Shown: positions 27,076-38,307 of the stretch, piece after piece | Layout of the letters: each line of letters opens with the position of its first letter | How positions within the stretch are numbered: the stretch's first letter is position 1 | Assembly (NCBI GenBank): GCA_030697205.1 | Contig: JAUYQP010000013.1 | Coordinates: 124,001 to 188,000, forward strand | Reading direction: 5' to 3' | DNA: 64,000 nt | From: Mycobacteriales bacterium | GTDB lineage: Bacteria > Actinomycetota > Actinomycetes > Mycobacteriales > SCTD01 | Made by a program: the position numbers and the translations under genes | Notes under the pieces: generated by a model | Database searches by the model: none | What the model was told of the DNA's origin: nothing | Seen by the model: the letters and a program-made list of their open reading frames with translations, nothing else

Positions 27076-27345
27076 TCAGCGCAGGTAGTCGACGAAGCGG
27101 GCGCGCAGCAGCGGCTCGTCGTCGGCGCTGATCGGGTCCTTGCCCATCAGCTCGCGGACGACCTCGACGGCCTCCGCGAGGGTGCCGGTGATCGAGCCCG
27201 ACGACCCGTCCTCGCCGGCGATCGCGTGCGCCGCGCGCAGGTGTCCGGCGATCTCCCAGACGAAGCCGAGGTCGTGGTCGCGGCGGGCCTTGTCGAAGGC
27301 GCGCTCGCGCAGGTCGTCGATGGGCAGCGCGTGGAGGTCGGTCAC
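27076..27345 (-). CDS. Small conserved-looking protein at the end of the folate operon
   Basis: 89 residues, acidic and probably all soluble: TDLHALPIDDLRERAFDKAR at the N terminus and a C-terminal SADDEPLLRARFVDYLR. I recognise no family. GTG 27345 overlaps the DUF3180 stop by 4 bp, which supports translation. Composition fits a helical protein of the kind that binds a partner, but this is not evidence of role. Confidence 0.6.
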   Translation of the reverse strand: MTDLHALPIDDLRERAFDKARRDHDLGFVWEIAGHLRAAHAIAGEDGSSGSITGTLAEAVEVVRELMGKDPISADDEPLLRARFVDYLR

Positions 27346-27809
27346 GGCCCTGACTCTTCCACGTCGGGCGCGCGACAGGCCCGCTCCAGCAGCAGCGCCG
27401 CCACGACGAGGAGCAGCGCGGCGGCGCAGGACAGCCCGGCGGCGAGGGCGTCGTCGGATGCGGCCACCGAGGAGTCGCGGCGCGGGAGCACCCAGCCGAG
27501 CAGCCCGGCGTAGCCACCGGCGAGCAGCGCGCCCGTCGCCGAGGACGCCTTCGCCAGCACGGCGGCGCGGGCGACCTGCATCGGGTGCAGGGGCCGCCCG
27601 GGCGTGCCGTCGGGCCGGCGTCGGTGTCGGACCCGGTCGCGCACGACCCTGGCGATGCCGAGCTCGGTGACGGCGAGCAGCACCATCGAGACCGCCGCGA
27701 GCGCGGGCAGCCGGGGCAGGTCGGCGTAGGAGGTCCCGGCCAGGAGGTACGCCGCCAGGCCCGCGACGGCGGCGAGCCCGGCCAGCGTGCGCAGCCGGGT
27801 CTCGGTCAC
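27342..27809 (-). CDS. DUF3180 membrane protein
   Basis: 155 residues with four hydrophobic helices (LAGLAAVAGLAAYLLAG, LAALAAVSMVLLAVTELG, AGGYAGLLGWVLP and LSCAAALLLVVAALLL). This fits DUF3180, a family found next to folK in actinobacteria (Rv3605c in M. tuberculosis). GTG 27809 overlaps the folK stop by 4 bp. A longer upstream frame inside folK is rejected. Function unknown. Confidence 0.8.
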   Translation of the reverse strand: MTETRLRTLAGLAAVAGLAAYLLAGTSYADLPRLPALAAVSMVLLAVTELGIARVVRDRVRHRRRPDGTPGRPLHPMQVARAAVLAKASSATGALLAGGYAGLLGWVLPRRDSSVAASDDALAAGLSCAAALLLVVAALLLERACRAPDVEESGP

Positions 27810-28297
27810 GTCGGCACCGCGTCGGCGCCCGGCCCGGGCACGTCGAGCACCAGGTCGGGGCGCAGCCGGACACCGGTGGTGTCGAGCTCGGCGACAAGCT
27901 CGGCGACCCGGCCGTGACCGGGCAGCACCGCGTCGGGGTCGAGCGCGAGCCACGGCACGAGGACGAAGGCCCGCTCGTGGGCGCGCGGGTGCGGCAGCTC
28001 GAGGTCGGGGTCGCTGCCGACCGCGACCACGACGTCGACGTCGAGCGAGCGCGGACCCCACCGCTGGTCGCGGACCCGACCGGCGGCGGTCTCCGCAGCG
28101 ACTGCCCGTACCCAGGCCTGCTCGGCGTCGCAGTCGAGGACGACGATGGCGTTGAGGAAGTCGTCCTGCCCGACGGGGCCCCAGGGGTCGGTCTCGTAGA
28201 CCGGCGAGACCGCCACGGGCAGCAGCAGGTCGAGGGCCGCCCGCAGGTGGGCCAGGCGGTCGCCGGTGTTGGAGCCGATCGACAGCACCGCCGTCAT
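27806..28297 (-). CDS. folK: 2-amino-4-hydroxy-6-hydroxymethyldihydropteridine pyrophosphokinase
   Basis: Activates 6-hydroxymethyl-dihydropterin with ATP in folate synthesis. 163 residues: start LSIGSNTGDRLAHL, substrate segment SPVYETDPWGPVGQDDFLNAIV, and signature RWGPRSLDVDVV followed by PHPRAHERAFVLVPW. It begins 24 bp after folB and overlaps DUF3180 by 4 bp. Confidence 0.94.
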   Translation of the reverse strand: MTAVLSIGSNTGDRLAHLRAALDLLLPVAVSPVYETDPWGPVGQDDFLNAIVVLDCDAEQAWVRAVAAETAAGRVRDQRWGPRSLDVDVVVAVGSDPDLELPHPRAHERAFVLVPWLALDPDAVLPGHGRVAELVAELDTTGVRLRPDLVLDVPGPGADAVPT

Positions 28298-28321
28298 CGA
28301 GGGGTCACGGTCATCGGGGGC

Positions 28322-28678
28322 TCACGGTCGCACCACGGTCACGGCCACGTCGTCGAAGGCGAGCGGGATCGGGGCCTGCGGCTTGTGGACCGTGACGCGG
28401 GCGCTGATGACCCTGCGGTCGGCGAGGCAGGTCTCGGCCAGCCGCGCGGCGAGCGTCTCGAGCAGGTCCACGGGGTCGCCGGAGACGACGGCCGCGAGTC
28501 GCGCGGCGAGGTCGGCGTAGTCGACGGTGTCGGCCAGGTCGTCCGACGCGGCGGCGGCGCGGGTGTCGACGGTGAGGACCGCGTCGACGACGAAGTCCTG
28601 GCCGTCGGCCCGCTCCGACGCCAGCACGCCGTGGTGGCCCCGCACCCGCAGCCCGGTGAGGCTGATGAGGTCACTCAT
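28322..28678 (-). CDS. folB: Dihydroneopterin aldolase
   Basis: Cleaves dihydroneopterin to 6-hydroxymethyl-dihydropterin. 118 residues with the family start SLTGLRVRGHHGVLASERADG, DTVDYADLAARL, LLETLAARLAE and the C-terminal VHKPQAPIPLAFDDVAV. The start is ATG 28678, which lies inside the last codons of the SnoaL-like gene (8-bp overlap). An upstream extension is rejected. Confidence 0.94.
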   Translation of the reverse strand: MSDLISLTGLRVRGHHGVLASERADGQDFVVDAVLTVDTRAAAASDDLADTVDYADLAARLAAVVSGDPVDLLETLAARLAETCLADRRVISARVTVHKPQAPIPLAFDDVAVTVVRP

Positions 28679-29129
28679 CGTCAAGGCTCCCCAGCACCGG
28701 CGAGCCGTGGTGGACCTGGATCCGCCAGCCGTCCGCGCGCCGGCGGAAGACATTGGTCGAGACGACCGCCGCGCCGGTGCCCTCCGACTCCGATATCGCG
28801 GTGAGGACGTTCTCGGTGCAGGTGACGACAGCGGTGTCCCCCGCGACGCGCACCTGCACGTCGGTGAGGAAGAACTGGATGTAGGCGGTGCCGGCCATGA
28901 TCGCCGACCACGACCGCAGGACCTGCGAGCGCCCGGTGAGCATCGGCCAGCCGGGGTGCACGCAGACCACGTCGGCCGCGGCGGCCGGGTCGTCCGCGCC
29001 GTCCCACAGGGCGGCCATCGCGTCGACGTCGGCCTCCTCGAAGGCGCGGTAGAGCTCGGTGTTGGCGGCCTCGACGGCCAGCCCGTCGGGCGTCGGTCCG
29101 GGCTCCGCGGCCTGGCGGCTGCTGCTCAT
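28671..29129 (-). CDS. NTF2/SnoaL-like protein in the folate operon
   Basis: 152 residues of the cone-shaped NTF2-like fold: NTELYRAFEEADVDAMAALW, VCVHPGWPMLTGRSQVLRSW and NVFRRRADGWRIQVHHGSPV. Members are small-molecule binding or catalytic pockets. It sits between folP and folB with 4- and 8-bp overlaps, so it is translated with them. Its position replaces nothing obvious; whether it helps pterin handling is speculation. This gene is not in the M. tuberculosis folate operon as I recall it. Confidence 0.85.
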   Translation of the reverse strand: MSSSRQAAEPGPTPDGLAVEAANTELYRAFEEADVDAMAALWDGADDPAAAADVVCVHPGWPMLTGRSQVLRSWSAIMAGTAYIQFFLTDVQVRVAGDTAVVTCTENVLTAISESEGTGAAVVSTNVFRRRADGWRIQVHHGSPVLGSLDDE

Positions 29130-29962
29130 GCGCGGGCCAACTGCTGGACGACCCGCACCGCGTCGGCGCTGGGCCGGACCGCGTGCACACGCACCGCCCA
29201 GGCACCCGCCTGCGCGGCGACGACCGTCAGCGCCGTCGTCGCGTCGTCGCGTTCCTTCGGCGGGCGCAGCGCCTCAGGACCGGCACCGAGCAGCAGCCCG
29301 AGGAAGCGCTTGCGGGACGCGCCCACGAGCAGCGGGCGACCGAGTGAGGCGAGATCGTCCAGGCCGCGCAGCAGCGCCCAGTTGTGGTCGGCCTCCTTCG
29401 CGAAGCCCAAGCCCGGGTCGAGCACGACCTGGTCGGGTGCGAGCCCGGCGGCCCAGCAGGCCTCCAACCGCGCGGCCAGCTCGTCGCGCACCTCGCGCAC
29501 GACATCGGCGTACGCCGTCCTGGTCTGCATGTCGGCGCTCGCGCCCCGGCCGTGCGTCGCGACGTAGGGGACACCGCGCTCGGCCACGAGGGTGAGCATC
29601 GCAGGGTCGGCGACACCGGCGGAGACGTCGTTGACGAGGACGGCCCCCGCGTCCAGAGCCGCCGCGGCGACCGCCGCCCGGGTGGTGTCGACCGAGACCA
29701 CGACGCCGCTATCGACGAGACCGCGCACGACCGGCAGGACGCGGGCGAGCTCCTCGTCGGCGTCGACCCGCGCGGCGCCGGGCCGGGTCGACTCGCCACC
29801 GACGTCGACGAGGTCGGCGCCCTCGGCGACGAGCGCCAGGCCGTGGGCGACCGCAGCGTCGACGGTCGCGTGGTCACCGCCGTCGCTGAAGGAGTCGGGG
29901 GTGGCGTTGACGACCCCCATGACGCGGGTGCGGCCGAGGTCGGCGAAGCCCCTCACGGACAT
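29126..29962 (-). CDS. folP: Dihydropteroate synthase
   Basis: Condenses hydroxymethyl-dihydropterin pyrophosphate with p-aminobenzoate; the sulfonamide target. 278 residues of the TIM-barrel family: VMGVVNATPDSFSDGG, GADLVDVGGESTRPGA, VLVNDVSAG, VLDPGLGFAK and LVGASRKRFLG. Start ATG 29962, 2 bp after the ftsH stop. The folE gene that usually sits between ftsH and folP is missing here. Confidence 0.95.
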   Translation of the reverse strand: MSVRGFADLGRTRVMGVVNATPDSFSDGGDHATVDAAVAHGLALVAEGADLVDVGGESTRPGAARVDADEELARVLPVVRGLVDSGVVVSVDTTRAAVAAAALDAGAVLVNDVSAGVADPAMLTLVAERGVPYVATHGRGASADMQTRTAYADVVREVRDELAARLEACWAAGLAPDQVVLDPGLGFAKEADHNWALLRGLDDLASLGRPLLVGASRKRFLGLLLGAGPEALRPPKERDDATTALTVVAAQAGAWAVRVHAVRPSADAVRVVQQLARA

Positions 29963-29964
29963 GC

Positions 29965-32091
<2,127 letters not shown>

Positions 32092-32189
32092 CGACGCGGG
32101 GCTGTCCGCCCCGTCCCTCCTGACGGCAGATGGATCACGAACGGTACACCGCAGGGGGTGACCTCCACAGGGCTACAACGGTCGCCCAG

Positions 32190-32210
32190 CGGGTGGTGTT
32201 CCGCCACCCG
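32190..32210 (-). terminator. hpt terminator hairpin
   Basis: CGGGTGG and CCACCCG form a perfect 7-bp stem with a 7-nt loop, 18 bp beyond the hpt stop and upstream of ftsH. It probably separates the hpt and ftsH transcripts. Confidence 0.5.
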
Positions 32211-32228
32211 GGGACACCCTCTCGCCGC

Positions 32229-32783
32229 TCAGGCCTCGCTGTAGACCGACGGGCGCAGCAGCCCCACGAAGGGCAGGTCGCGGTAGCGCTCGGCGTAGTC
32301 GAGGCCGTAGCCCACGACGAACTCCGCCGGGATGTCGAAGCCGACGTACTTCACCGGGATCTCGACCTTGGCCGCCTCGGGCTTGCGCAGCAGAGCGCAG
32401 ACCTCGACGCTCGCGGGCTGGCGGGAGCGCAGGTTGCGCAGCAGCCAGTTGAGCGTGAGCCCGGAGTCGATGACGTCCTCGACGACGAGCACGTGCTTGT
32501 CGACGACGTCGCGGTCGAGGTCCTTGAGGATGCGCACGACCCCGGAGCTCGACGTCGACGAGCCGTAGGACGACACCGCCATGAACTCCATCGAGACGCG
32601 GGTCTCCATCGCCCGGGCGAGGTCGGCCATGACCATCACGGCGCCCTTCAGCACCCCGACGAGCAGCACCTCGCGCCCGACGTAGTCGGCGTCGATGGCG
32701 GCCGCGAGCTCCGCCACCTTGGCGCTGATCTCCTCCTCGGAGATGAGCACCTTCTCGATCTCGTCCGGCACGCGGGAGGTCAC
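32229..32783 (-). CDS. hpt: Hypoxanthine phosphoribosyltransferase
   Basis: Purine salvage enzyme, 184 residues. The PRPP motif is [30 protein letters not shown] forms the PPi loop, and [29 protein letters not shown] is near the C terminus. GTG 32783 overlaps the tilS stop by 4 bp. The much longer frame upstream reads through tilS and is rejected. The tilS-hpt-ftsH order is widely conserved in bacteria. Confidence 0.95.
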   Translation of the reverse strand: MTSRVPDEIEKVLISEEEISAKVAELAAAIDADYVGREVLLVGVLKGAVMVMADLARAMETRVSMEFMAVSSYGSSTSSSGVVRILKDLDRDVVDKHVLVVEDVIDSGLTLNWLLRNLRSRQPASVEVCALLRKPEAAKVEIPVKYVGFDIPAEFVVGYGLDYAERYRDLPFVGLLRPSVYSEA

Positions 32784-33856
32784 GCCTCGAAGGCTAGCCG
32801 CCCCTCCTGGCGGGTCACGCGGCCGCCTCCTGGCAGGTCGACCGGTCCTTGCCCGTGCCAGTCCTCGACGAGCGAGCGCAGGCCGTCGACGTGGGCCGCG
32901 GACAGCGCCCGCCCGCTGCGGCTCTCGCCCCAGCGCTTGAGGACGCGGGAGAGTACGGCGGGAGCGAGGGCGCCCAGCACGGCGAGCGTGTCCGCCTGCG
33001 GGCCGGCAAGGACCTCGTCGGCGAGCGCGTCGAGGGCGTCGGCGTCCTCGCGGAGCTGCCGGGCGGAGCGGACCAGGGCCTGGGCGACACCGGGGCCGAG
33101 CTGCTCCTCGAGGACCGGCAGGACGGTGGCGCGGACCCGCACCCGCGCGAAGGCCGGCTCGCCGTTGTGCGGGTCGTCCCAGGGGGTGAGGCCGGCCTCG
33201 ACGCAGGCCTGCCGGGTCTGCGCGCGGGTGACGCCGAGCAGCGGCCGACGCAGCAGCCCGCGGGCCGCGGGCATGCCGGCGAGGCTGCGGGCGCCGGCCC
33301 CGCGGGCCAGTCCGAGCAGCACCGTCTCGGCCTGGTCGTCGAGGGTGTGGCCGAGCAGGACCGCGGCCGCGCCGAGCCGGTCGGTCGCCGTGCCGAGGGC
33401 GGCGTACCTGCTGTCCCTGGCCCGCCCCTCCGGCCCCCCGCCGCCCCGCCCCCCCTCGCGCAGCGTCCGCTCGGACGCGGTGCGGTCGGGGTCCGGGTGA
33501 GCGGACGTTGCTGCGGCCTCCTCCGCTGCCAGCCGGAGCGTCCGCTCGGTGACCGTGGGAGGCGCGTCCGGGTGAGCGGACGTTGCGGGAGGTGCGGGGA
33601 GGACCTCGGCGGTGAGACCGAGGGCCCGGCACTGGTCGGCGGCGCGGGCGGCCACCTCGGCGGAGCCGTCCTGCAGGCCGTGGTCGACGACGAGGGCGAC
33701 CGCGCCGGGCCGCTCGAAGGCGAGCGCGGCGGCCAGCGCGAGGGAGTCCGCGCCGCCGGAGACGGCGGCGGCGACGAGCGCGTCGGGCGGGAGGTCAGCC
33801 AGGCAGCGGCGGACCGCGAGCCGCACGGCGGCGGTGGCGGGGGGCGGTCCGGGCAC
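32780..33856 (-). CDS. tilS: tRNA(Ile)-lysidine synthetase with a repeat-derived insert
   Basis: Modifies the CAU anticodon of tRNA-Ile2 with lysine so it reads AUA. 358 residues. The PP-loop SGGADS is at 33-38, [22 protein letters not shown] is the HTxDDQ region, and WDDPHNGEP and [12 protein letters not shown] follow. About 50 residues (88-138) are inserted between the nucleotide domain and DSRYAAL. They contain two copies of ATSAHPD and ERTLR spaced 25 residues apart, translated from a tandem palindromic DNA repeat. Core motifs are complete, so the enzyme is probably active. Confidence 0.92.
   Translation of the reverse strand: MPGPPPATAAVRLAVRRCLADLPPDALVAAAVSGGADSLALAAALAFERPGAVALVVDHGLQDGSAEVAARAADQCRALGLTAEVLPAPPATSAHPDAPPTVTERTLRLAAEEAAATSAHPDPDRTASERTLREGGRGGGGPEGRARDSRYAALGTATDRLGAAAVLLGHTLDDQAETVLLGLARGAGARSLAGMPAARGLLRRPLLGVTRAQTRQACVEAGLTPWDDPHNGEPAFARVRVRATVLPVLEEQLGPGVAQALVRSARQLREDADALDALADEVLAGPQADTLAVLGALAPAVLSRVLKRWGESRSGRALSAAHVDGLRSLVEDWHGQGPVDLPGGGRVTRQEGRLAFEA
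33463..33586. repeat. Two 49-bp palindromic repeats, 75-bp period, inside tilS
   Basis: Units at 33463-33511 and 33538-33586 share 12 bp at the left (GCGTCCGCTCGG) and 21 bp at the right (core GTCCGGGTGAGCGGACG) around a variable 16-bp centre. In each unit CGTCCGCTC pairs with GAGCGGACG, so each can form a hairpin. The exact 75-bp period keeps the tilS frame. Confidence 0.8.
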
Positions 33857-33883
33857 GGGGCAGAGGCCGGTCTCAGGCCGGTG

Positions 33884-34921
33884 TCATGCCGCGGACGGGC
33901 CGTGCAGCCGGCGGACCCAGTCGTGCGGCGCGGTGATCTCCGCGCGGGTCGGCAGCGCCTCCGGCGACTCCCACACCCGGTTGAAGCCGTCCATGCCGAC
34001 CGCGTCGACGGCGGCGTCGACGAACCGCTTGCCCTCGGCGTACTGCAGGGCCTTGAGGTCGAGACCGAGCAGCCGGCGCAGTGCGCGGTCGAGCGGCCCG
34101 CCGCGCTGGCCGCGGCGCTGCTGGAAGCGGCTGCGGATGTGGGCGACGGTCGGCACGACCGACGGACCGACGCCGTCCATGACGTGCTCCGCGTGGCCCT
34201 CGAGCAGCGACATGAAGGCGGTGACGCGGTCCATCACGACCTTCTGCTCGGGCGTCTGCAGCAGCTCGACCAGCGACCCGCCACGAGGGACCTGGGTGAT
34301 CGCGGTTTTGAGCCGCTCGACGACGGCCGAGGGGTCGTCGAGGCCCGAGGCGGTGAGCAGCGCGCCGATCTCTGCGCGGACGTGGTCGTGCAGCCACGGC
34401 ACCGCGGTGAACTGCGTGCGGTGGGTGACCTCGTGTAGCGCGACCCACAACCGGAAGTCGTGGGGGTCGACGCCGAGCTGGCGCTCGGTCTCGACGATGT
34501 TGGGCGCGACGAGGATGAGGCGGCCGCGGGTGCCCGCGGCGGTGAAGGCTTCGTACTGCCCGAGGACCTTGCCGGACAGGAAGGCGAGCACCGCGCCCAT
34601 CTGCAGCCCGGTGACCTTCGAGGTGACCGCGGTCGCGAGGCCCGGGCCCTTGGAGAGCGTGTCGGCGAGCGGCTCGAGGACGACCTTGAAGCCGTCGACG
34701 TTGGCCGCGGCCCAGCCCGCGCGGTCGACGACGGTGGCCTCGAGCGGCTCCCCCGGCGGGACCAGACCGGTGACGGCACGGACGTGCTCCTCAGCGGAGA
34801 CGGCGAGGCCGCGCAGCTCGGTGACGACGTCGGTCGCCTCGGCCCACGAGACCGTGGGCGGCGCCGGCGCGAGCCGGGCAGCGGTGGCCGCGGCGAGCGC
34901 GTAGTCGATGGGTCCGGTCAC
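33884..34921 (-). CDS. DUF2342 zinc-dependent metalloprotease-like protein
   Basis: 345 residues. The zinc motif HEVTH lies in WVALHEVTHRTQF, and a downstream EGHAEHVMD may supply further ligands. The family is annotated as F420-biosynthesis-associated or zinc-dependent metalloprotease (Rv3626c type) without proven substrate. It sits 30 bp after the carboxypeptidase gene and 27 bp before tilS, so the four genes dacB to hpt form one operon. GTG 34921. Confidence 0.87.
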   Translation of the reverse strand: MTGPIDYALAAATAARLAPAPPTVSWAEATDVVTELRGLAVSAEEHVRAVTGLVPPGEPLEATVVDRAGWAAANVDGFKVVLEPLADTLSKGPGLATAVTSKVTGLQMGAVLAFLSGKVLGQYEAFTAAGTRGRLILVAPNIVETERQLGVDPHDFRLWVALHEVTHRTQFTAVPWLHDHVRAEIGALLTASGLDDPSAVVERLKTAITQVPRGGSLVELLQTPEQKVVMDRVTAFMSLLEGHAEHVMDGVGPSVVPTVAHIRSRFQQRRGQRGGPLDRALRRLLGLDLKALQYAEGKRFVDAAVDAVGMDGFNRVWESPEALPTRAEITAPHDWVRRLHGPSAA

Positions 34922-34951
34922 GCCGCCGACCCTACGTCGCGACCTCGGGGG

Positions 34952-36316
34952 TTAGCGGCAGCCGCAGGAGGCGAGCACCGCGGCGAAGCGGTCGAGGGCC
35001 GCCTCGGCCTGACGGGTGGCACCCAGGGGTACGCCGTCGGCGGTCAGGTCGAAGGCGAGCAGCCGACCGTCGCGCGTCCGCACCAGACCCGCCAGCGCGC
35101 TGACGCCGTTGAGCGTGCCGGTCTTGGCCCGCACCACACCGGCGGCGGGCAGCGACGGCCCGGTGCGGTAGCGCTTGGCGAGCGTCCCGTCGAAGCCGGC
35201 CACCGGCAGCCCGGTCAGCGCCGGCCCGAGCCGCGAGGCGTCACCGACGGCCAACGCCCGCAGGACCGCGGTGAGCGCCGCAGGCTGGACCCGGTCGTCA
35301 CGCGACAGCCCGCTGGCGTCGACCAGGGCGAGCGACCCGCGCGGCACCCCGGCCTCCTCGAGCACCGCGGCGACCGCGGCGGCCGCGCCGGTGAAGGTCG
35401 CCGGCTGGCCCTTCGCCAACGCGACCTGACGGGCGAGCGACTCCGCGAGGTCGTTGTCGCTGCGCACCAGCATGTCCTCGACGAGCTGACCGACGGTCGG
35501 TGAGACGACGCTCGCGAGGACGGCGGCGTCGCCGGCGGCCCGGCCGCGGGTGACCGGGGCCTTCACGCCCAGGGCCTTCGCGAGCGCCTGCCCGGCGGCC
35601 AGCGCGGGGTCGGCGACCCGCGGCCCCCGGCCGGGGAGCGAGCGGCCGGAGTCGACAGCGAGGCTCGACACCGGCATGACGTCACCGCTCGTCACGTAGG
35701 TCGGCCGCCAGCCCGGGCCGAGCCGCGGGCCGGCGTAGAGGGAGTCGTCCACGAGCACGCGCGTCACCGTCGTACTCCCGAGCTGGGTCACGAGGTCGCG
35801 CAGTCTGGCCGGTCGCGGGTAGGCGGAGCCGGTGCCCGTCGACAGCAGCGGGTCTCCCCCGCCGACGAGCACGACCTCGCCCGCGGCGGCGCCCGCGACC
35901 ACCCGGGTGGTGAGCCGGGCGGCCGGGTCGAGCGCGGACAGCGCCGCGACCGCGGTCACGATCTTCGCGGTCGACGCGGGCAGCACGGGCTCGGTGTCGC
36001 GCAGGGACAGCAGCGCCTCGCCGGTCTCGACGTCGACGACCGACACGGCCAGCCGCCCGGTGACCGCCGGGTCCGCCAGCACCGGGGCGAGCGCCCGTGT
36101 CAGCGCGGCCGTCGACGGCAGCGCGCCGCCGGTGGGGGCCGGGGCGAGCAGCGGCGTGCGGGTCGGCTCCGGCCGCGGGCTCAGCAGAGGCAGCGCCTCG
36201 ACGACCGGCGCAGGGTCGTCCCCGTCGAGCACCAGCGTCGCCCCGCCACCACCGGCCAGGGCGATCGCCAGCAGCGCAGCGGTGACCCGGCTGCCTGTGC
36301 TGCGGAACACACTCAC
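34952..36316 (-). CDS. dacB: D-alanyl-D-alanine carboxypeptidase/endopeptidase, PBP4 type
   Basis: About 454 residues with an N-terminal membrane signal anchor ([20 protein letters not shown]). Penicillin-binding motifs are SxxK in PASTAKIV, SxN in VRSDNDLAE and KTG in [10 protein letters not shown]. It trims peptidoglycan side chains outside the membrane. The open frame reaches GTG 36349, but that codon overlaps the best -10 (TAGTGT, 36346-36351). GTG 36316, with ACAGGG just upstream, is therefore preferred; GTG 36310 is also possible. It is the first gene of the operon with the metalloprotease, tilS and hpt, and is divergent from ppa. Confidence 0.92.
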   Translation of the reverse strand: MSVFRSTGSRVTAALLAIALAGGGGATLVLDGDDPAPVVEALPLLSPRPEPTRTPLLAPAPTGGALPSTAALTRALAPVLADPAVTGRLAVSVVDVETGEALLSLRDTEPVLPASTAKIVTAVAALSALDPAARLTTRVVAGAAAGEVVLVGGGDPLLSTGTGSAYPRPARLRDLVTQLGSTTVTRVLVDDSLYAGPRLGPGWRPTYVTSGDVMPVSSLAVDSGRSLPGRGPRVADPALAAGQALAKALGVKAPVTRGRAAGDAAVLASVVSPTVGQLVEDMLVRSDNDLAESLARQVALAKGQPATFTGAAAAVAAVLEEAGVPRGSLALVDASGLSRDDRVQPAALTAVLRALAVGDASRLGPALTGLPVAGFDGTLAKRYRTGPSLPAAGVVRAKTGTLNGVSALAGLVRTRDGRLLAFDLTADGVPLGATRQAEAALDRFAAVLASCGCR

Positions 36317-36345
36317 CCCTGTCCGGACGCCCCCTGCCGTGCGCG

Positions 36346-36351
36346 ACACTA
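36346..36351 (-). promoter_or_regulatory. Candidate -10 of the dacB operon
   Basis: TAGTGT on the minus strand, about 30 nt before GTG 36316. It lies in the short divergent region shared with ppa. No clear -35 was assigned. Confidence 0.4.
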
Positions 36352-36384
36352 GGTGCCCGCACGATTTTCGAGGAGAGGCCTTCC

Positions 36385-36909
36385 GTGGAGTTCGACGTCA
36401 CCATCGAGATCCCGAAGGGTCAGCGCAACAAGTACGAGGTCGACCACAAGACCGGTCGCATCCGCCTCGACCGGATGCTGTTCACCAGCACGCGCTACCC
36501 CAGCGACTACGGCTTCGTCGAGGACACCCTCGGCGGCGACGGCGACCCGCTCGACGCGCTGGTGCTGCTCGACGAGCCGACCTTCCCGGGCTGCCTCATC
36601 CGCTGCCGCACAATCGGCATGTTCCGGATGAGCGACGAGGCCGGCCCCGACGAGAAGCTGCTCTGCGTGCCCGTCGGCGACCCGCGGCAGAGCCACCTGC
36701 AGGACATCTTCCACGTGCCGGAGTTCGACCGGCTTGAGATCCAGCACTTCTTCGAGGTCTACAAGGACCTCGAGCCCGGCAAGTCCGTCGAGGGCGCGTC
36801 GTGGGTCGGTCGCACCGAGGCCGAGGCCGAGGTCGTCGCCTCGCAGAAGCGCTTCCTCGAGGACCCGCACGCGGTCGACCACAGCGGCGACCCGGACGCC
36901 AAGCACTAG
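36385..36909 (+). CDS. ppa: Inorganic pyrophosphatase
   Basis: Soluble family I enzyme that hydrolyses pyrophosphate. 174 residues with [46 protein letters not shown] (the DxDPxD metal site) and a C-terminal helix. GTG 36385 has a GAGGAGAGG Shine-Dalgarno. The window also encodes a membrane proton-pumping pyrophosphatase at 51826, so the cell can use pyrophosphate in both ways. Confidence 0.96.
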   Translation: MEFDVTIEIPKGQRNKYEVDHKTGRIRLDRMLFTSTRYPSDYGFVEDTLGGDGDPLDALVLLDEPTFPGCLIRCRTIGMFRMSDEAGPDEKLLCVPVGDPRQSHLQDIFHVPEFDRLEIQHFFEVYKDLEPGKSVEGASWVGRTEAEAEVVASQKRFLEDPHAVDHSGDPDAKH

Positions 36910-36912
36910 CCG

Positions 36913-37680
36913 GTGCCGGACACCGGCGACCTGCTGCTCCTGCTGCTGGCGGCCTTCGCGGCCGGCAGCCTCGACGCGATCGTCGGTGGCGGCGGGCTGG
37001 TGCAGCTGCCGGCCCTGCTCCTCGTGCTGCCCGGCCAGCCGGTCGTCAGCCTGCTCGGCACCAACAAGCTCTCGTCGATCGTCGGCACCTTCTCCGCGGC
37101 GGTCACCTACTGCCGCAAGGTCCGCGTCGACCGGCCGACCGCGGTCCGGATGGCGAGCGCGGCCTTCCTGGGCAGCGCCCTCGGCGCCTACCTCGCGACC
37201 GTGCTCGACAGCTCGGTGCTGCGACCGGTCGTGCTCGTCGCGCTGGTCGCGGTCTTCCTCTACACCGCGCGCCGACCGTCGCTCGGCGAGGTCGAGGCGC
37301 TGCGCCTGACCCCTCGCCGGCAAGCCGCACTCGCCCTCGTCGGCGGCTTCGGGATCGGGGCGTACGACGGGCTCGTCGGTCCCGGGACCGGCTCGTTCCT
37401 CGTGTTCCTGCTCGTCGGCGCCGCGGGGCTGTCGTTCCTGCACGCCTCGGCGACCGCGAAGGTCGTCAACACCGCGACCAACCTCGCCGCGCTGATCCTG
37501 TTCGCTGCCGGCGGCCACGTCCTGTGGGGGCTCGGCCTGGCGATGGCGGCGGCCAACCTGCTCGGCTCGCAGATCGGCGCGCGCCTCGCGCTGCGGCACG
37601 GGTCGGCCTGGGTCCGCAAGGTCTTCCTCGTCGTCGTCGGCGTCCTCATCGCCAAGCTCGGCTACGACCTGCTCACCTGA
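36913..37680 (+). CDS. TSUP (TauE/SafE) family permease
   Basis: 255 residues with about seven to eight hydrophobic helices. The N-terminal family repeat reads AGSLDAIVGGGGLVQLPALL and the second repeat GAYDGLVGPGTGSFLVFLLV. Family members export sulfite, sulfoacetate or related anions; the substrate here is unknown. It starts 3 bp after ppa and is probably co-transcribed. GTG 36913. Confidence 0.88.
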   Translation: MPDTGDLLLLLLAAFAAGSLDAIVGGGGLVQLPALLLVLPGQPVVSLLGTNKLSSIVGTFSAAVTYCRKVRVDRPTAVRMASAAFLGSALGAYLATVLDSSVLRPVVLVALVAVFLYTARRPSLGEVEALRLTPRRQAALALVGGFGIGAYDGLVGPGTGSFLVFLLVGAAGLSFLHASATAKVVNTATNLAALILFAAGGHVLWGLGLAMAAANLLGSQIGARLALRHGSAWVRKVFLVVVGVLIAKLGYDLLT

Positions 37681-37720
37681 CGAGCAGCTCCCCGCCCGCC
37701 CCGCCCGCACCATCCCGGAT

Positions 37721-37780
37721 GATCAACAGGGGATCTGCACGGGACACGCCGACGGGTCGCGTGCAGACCACCTGTTGATC
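37721..37780. repeat. Long inverted repeat, family A copy 2
   Basis: GATCAACAGGGGATCTGCAC (37721-37740) pairs with 37761-37780 at 18 of 20 positions around a 20-nt loop. It lies between two convergent genes and can terminate both. Confidence 0.75.
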
Positions 37781-37818
37781 AACGGGTGCACGACAGGACC
37801 GGGCCCGCGACGAGCGCG

Positions 37819-37834
37819 GACCCGGTCCCGGGTC
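37819..37834 (-). terminator. Short hairpin before the convergent junction
   Basis: GACCC and GGGTC arms lie around a GC-rich centre, 29 bp beyond the stop of the minus-strand membrane protein gene. It may add to termination by the nearby inverted repeat. Confidence 0.35.
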
Positions 37835-37862
37835 GAGCAGGGGGTACGACGACCCCGGTGCG

Positions 37863-38192
37863 TCAGGCGGCCTTGACGGCGCGCACCGGCGCGATCTCCA
37901 CCGTGGGCTCGCCGGCGCGGTGGCCGATGGCCGCCACGACCGAGCGGACGAACTCGCCGCCGCCGACCAGCGCGAGGCCGGTCATGACCGGGTGCATCCA
38001 GTCGCTGCGGAAGTCCTGGCCGAAGGACGTGAAGACCGAGTAGTCGAGCATCCAGGCGAAGCCGGCGGCGAGCGCGACGCCGATGGTGCGGGTCAGGGCG
38101 GTCGGGACCTTGACGGGCAGCAGCTCGTCGAGGCACTGCAGGACGACCGTGAGGCCGAGGGCGAGGCCGAGGAAGACGACGAAGGCGTACAT
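37863..38192 (-). CDS. Small membrane protein of unknown function
   Basis: 109 residues with two to three hydrophobic helices (FVVFLGLALGLTVVLQCL, IGVALAAGFAWMLDYSVF and MTGLALVGGGEFVRSVV). The start is ATG 38192, which has GGAG 8 nt upstream; longer frames to 38363 lack a site. I recognise no family. It is divergent from the ECF sigma gene and faces the TSUP permease across the inverted repeat. Confidence 0.72.
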   Translation of the reverse strand: MYAFVVFLGLALGLTVVLQCLDELLPVKVPTALTRTIGVALAAGFAWMLDYSVFTSFGQDFRSDWMHPVMTGLALVGGGEFVRSVVAAIGHRAGEPTVEIAPVRAVKAA

Positions 38193-38307
38193 GTCCACCA
38201 CTCCAGTGGTGCGGTCGGCGGGGCGCCTTGCCCCGCTCACCTGGTTGGACCCGACGCGCGCAGATCGGTTACAGGGCAACCTGGCAGCGGTGCGGTGCAA
38301 TGGCAGC

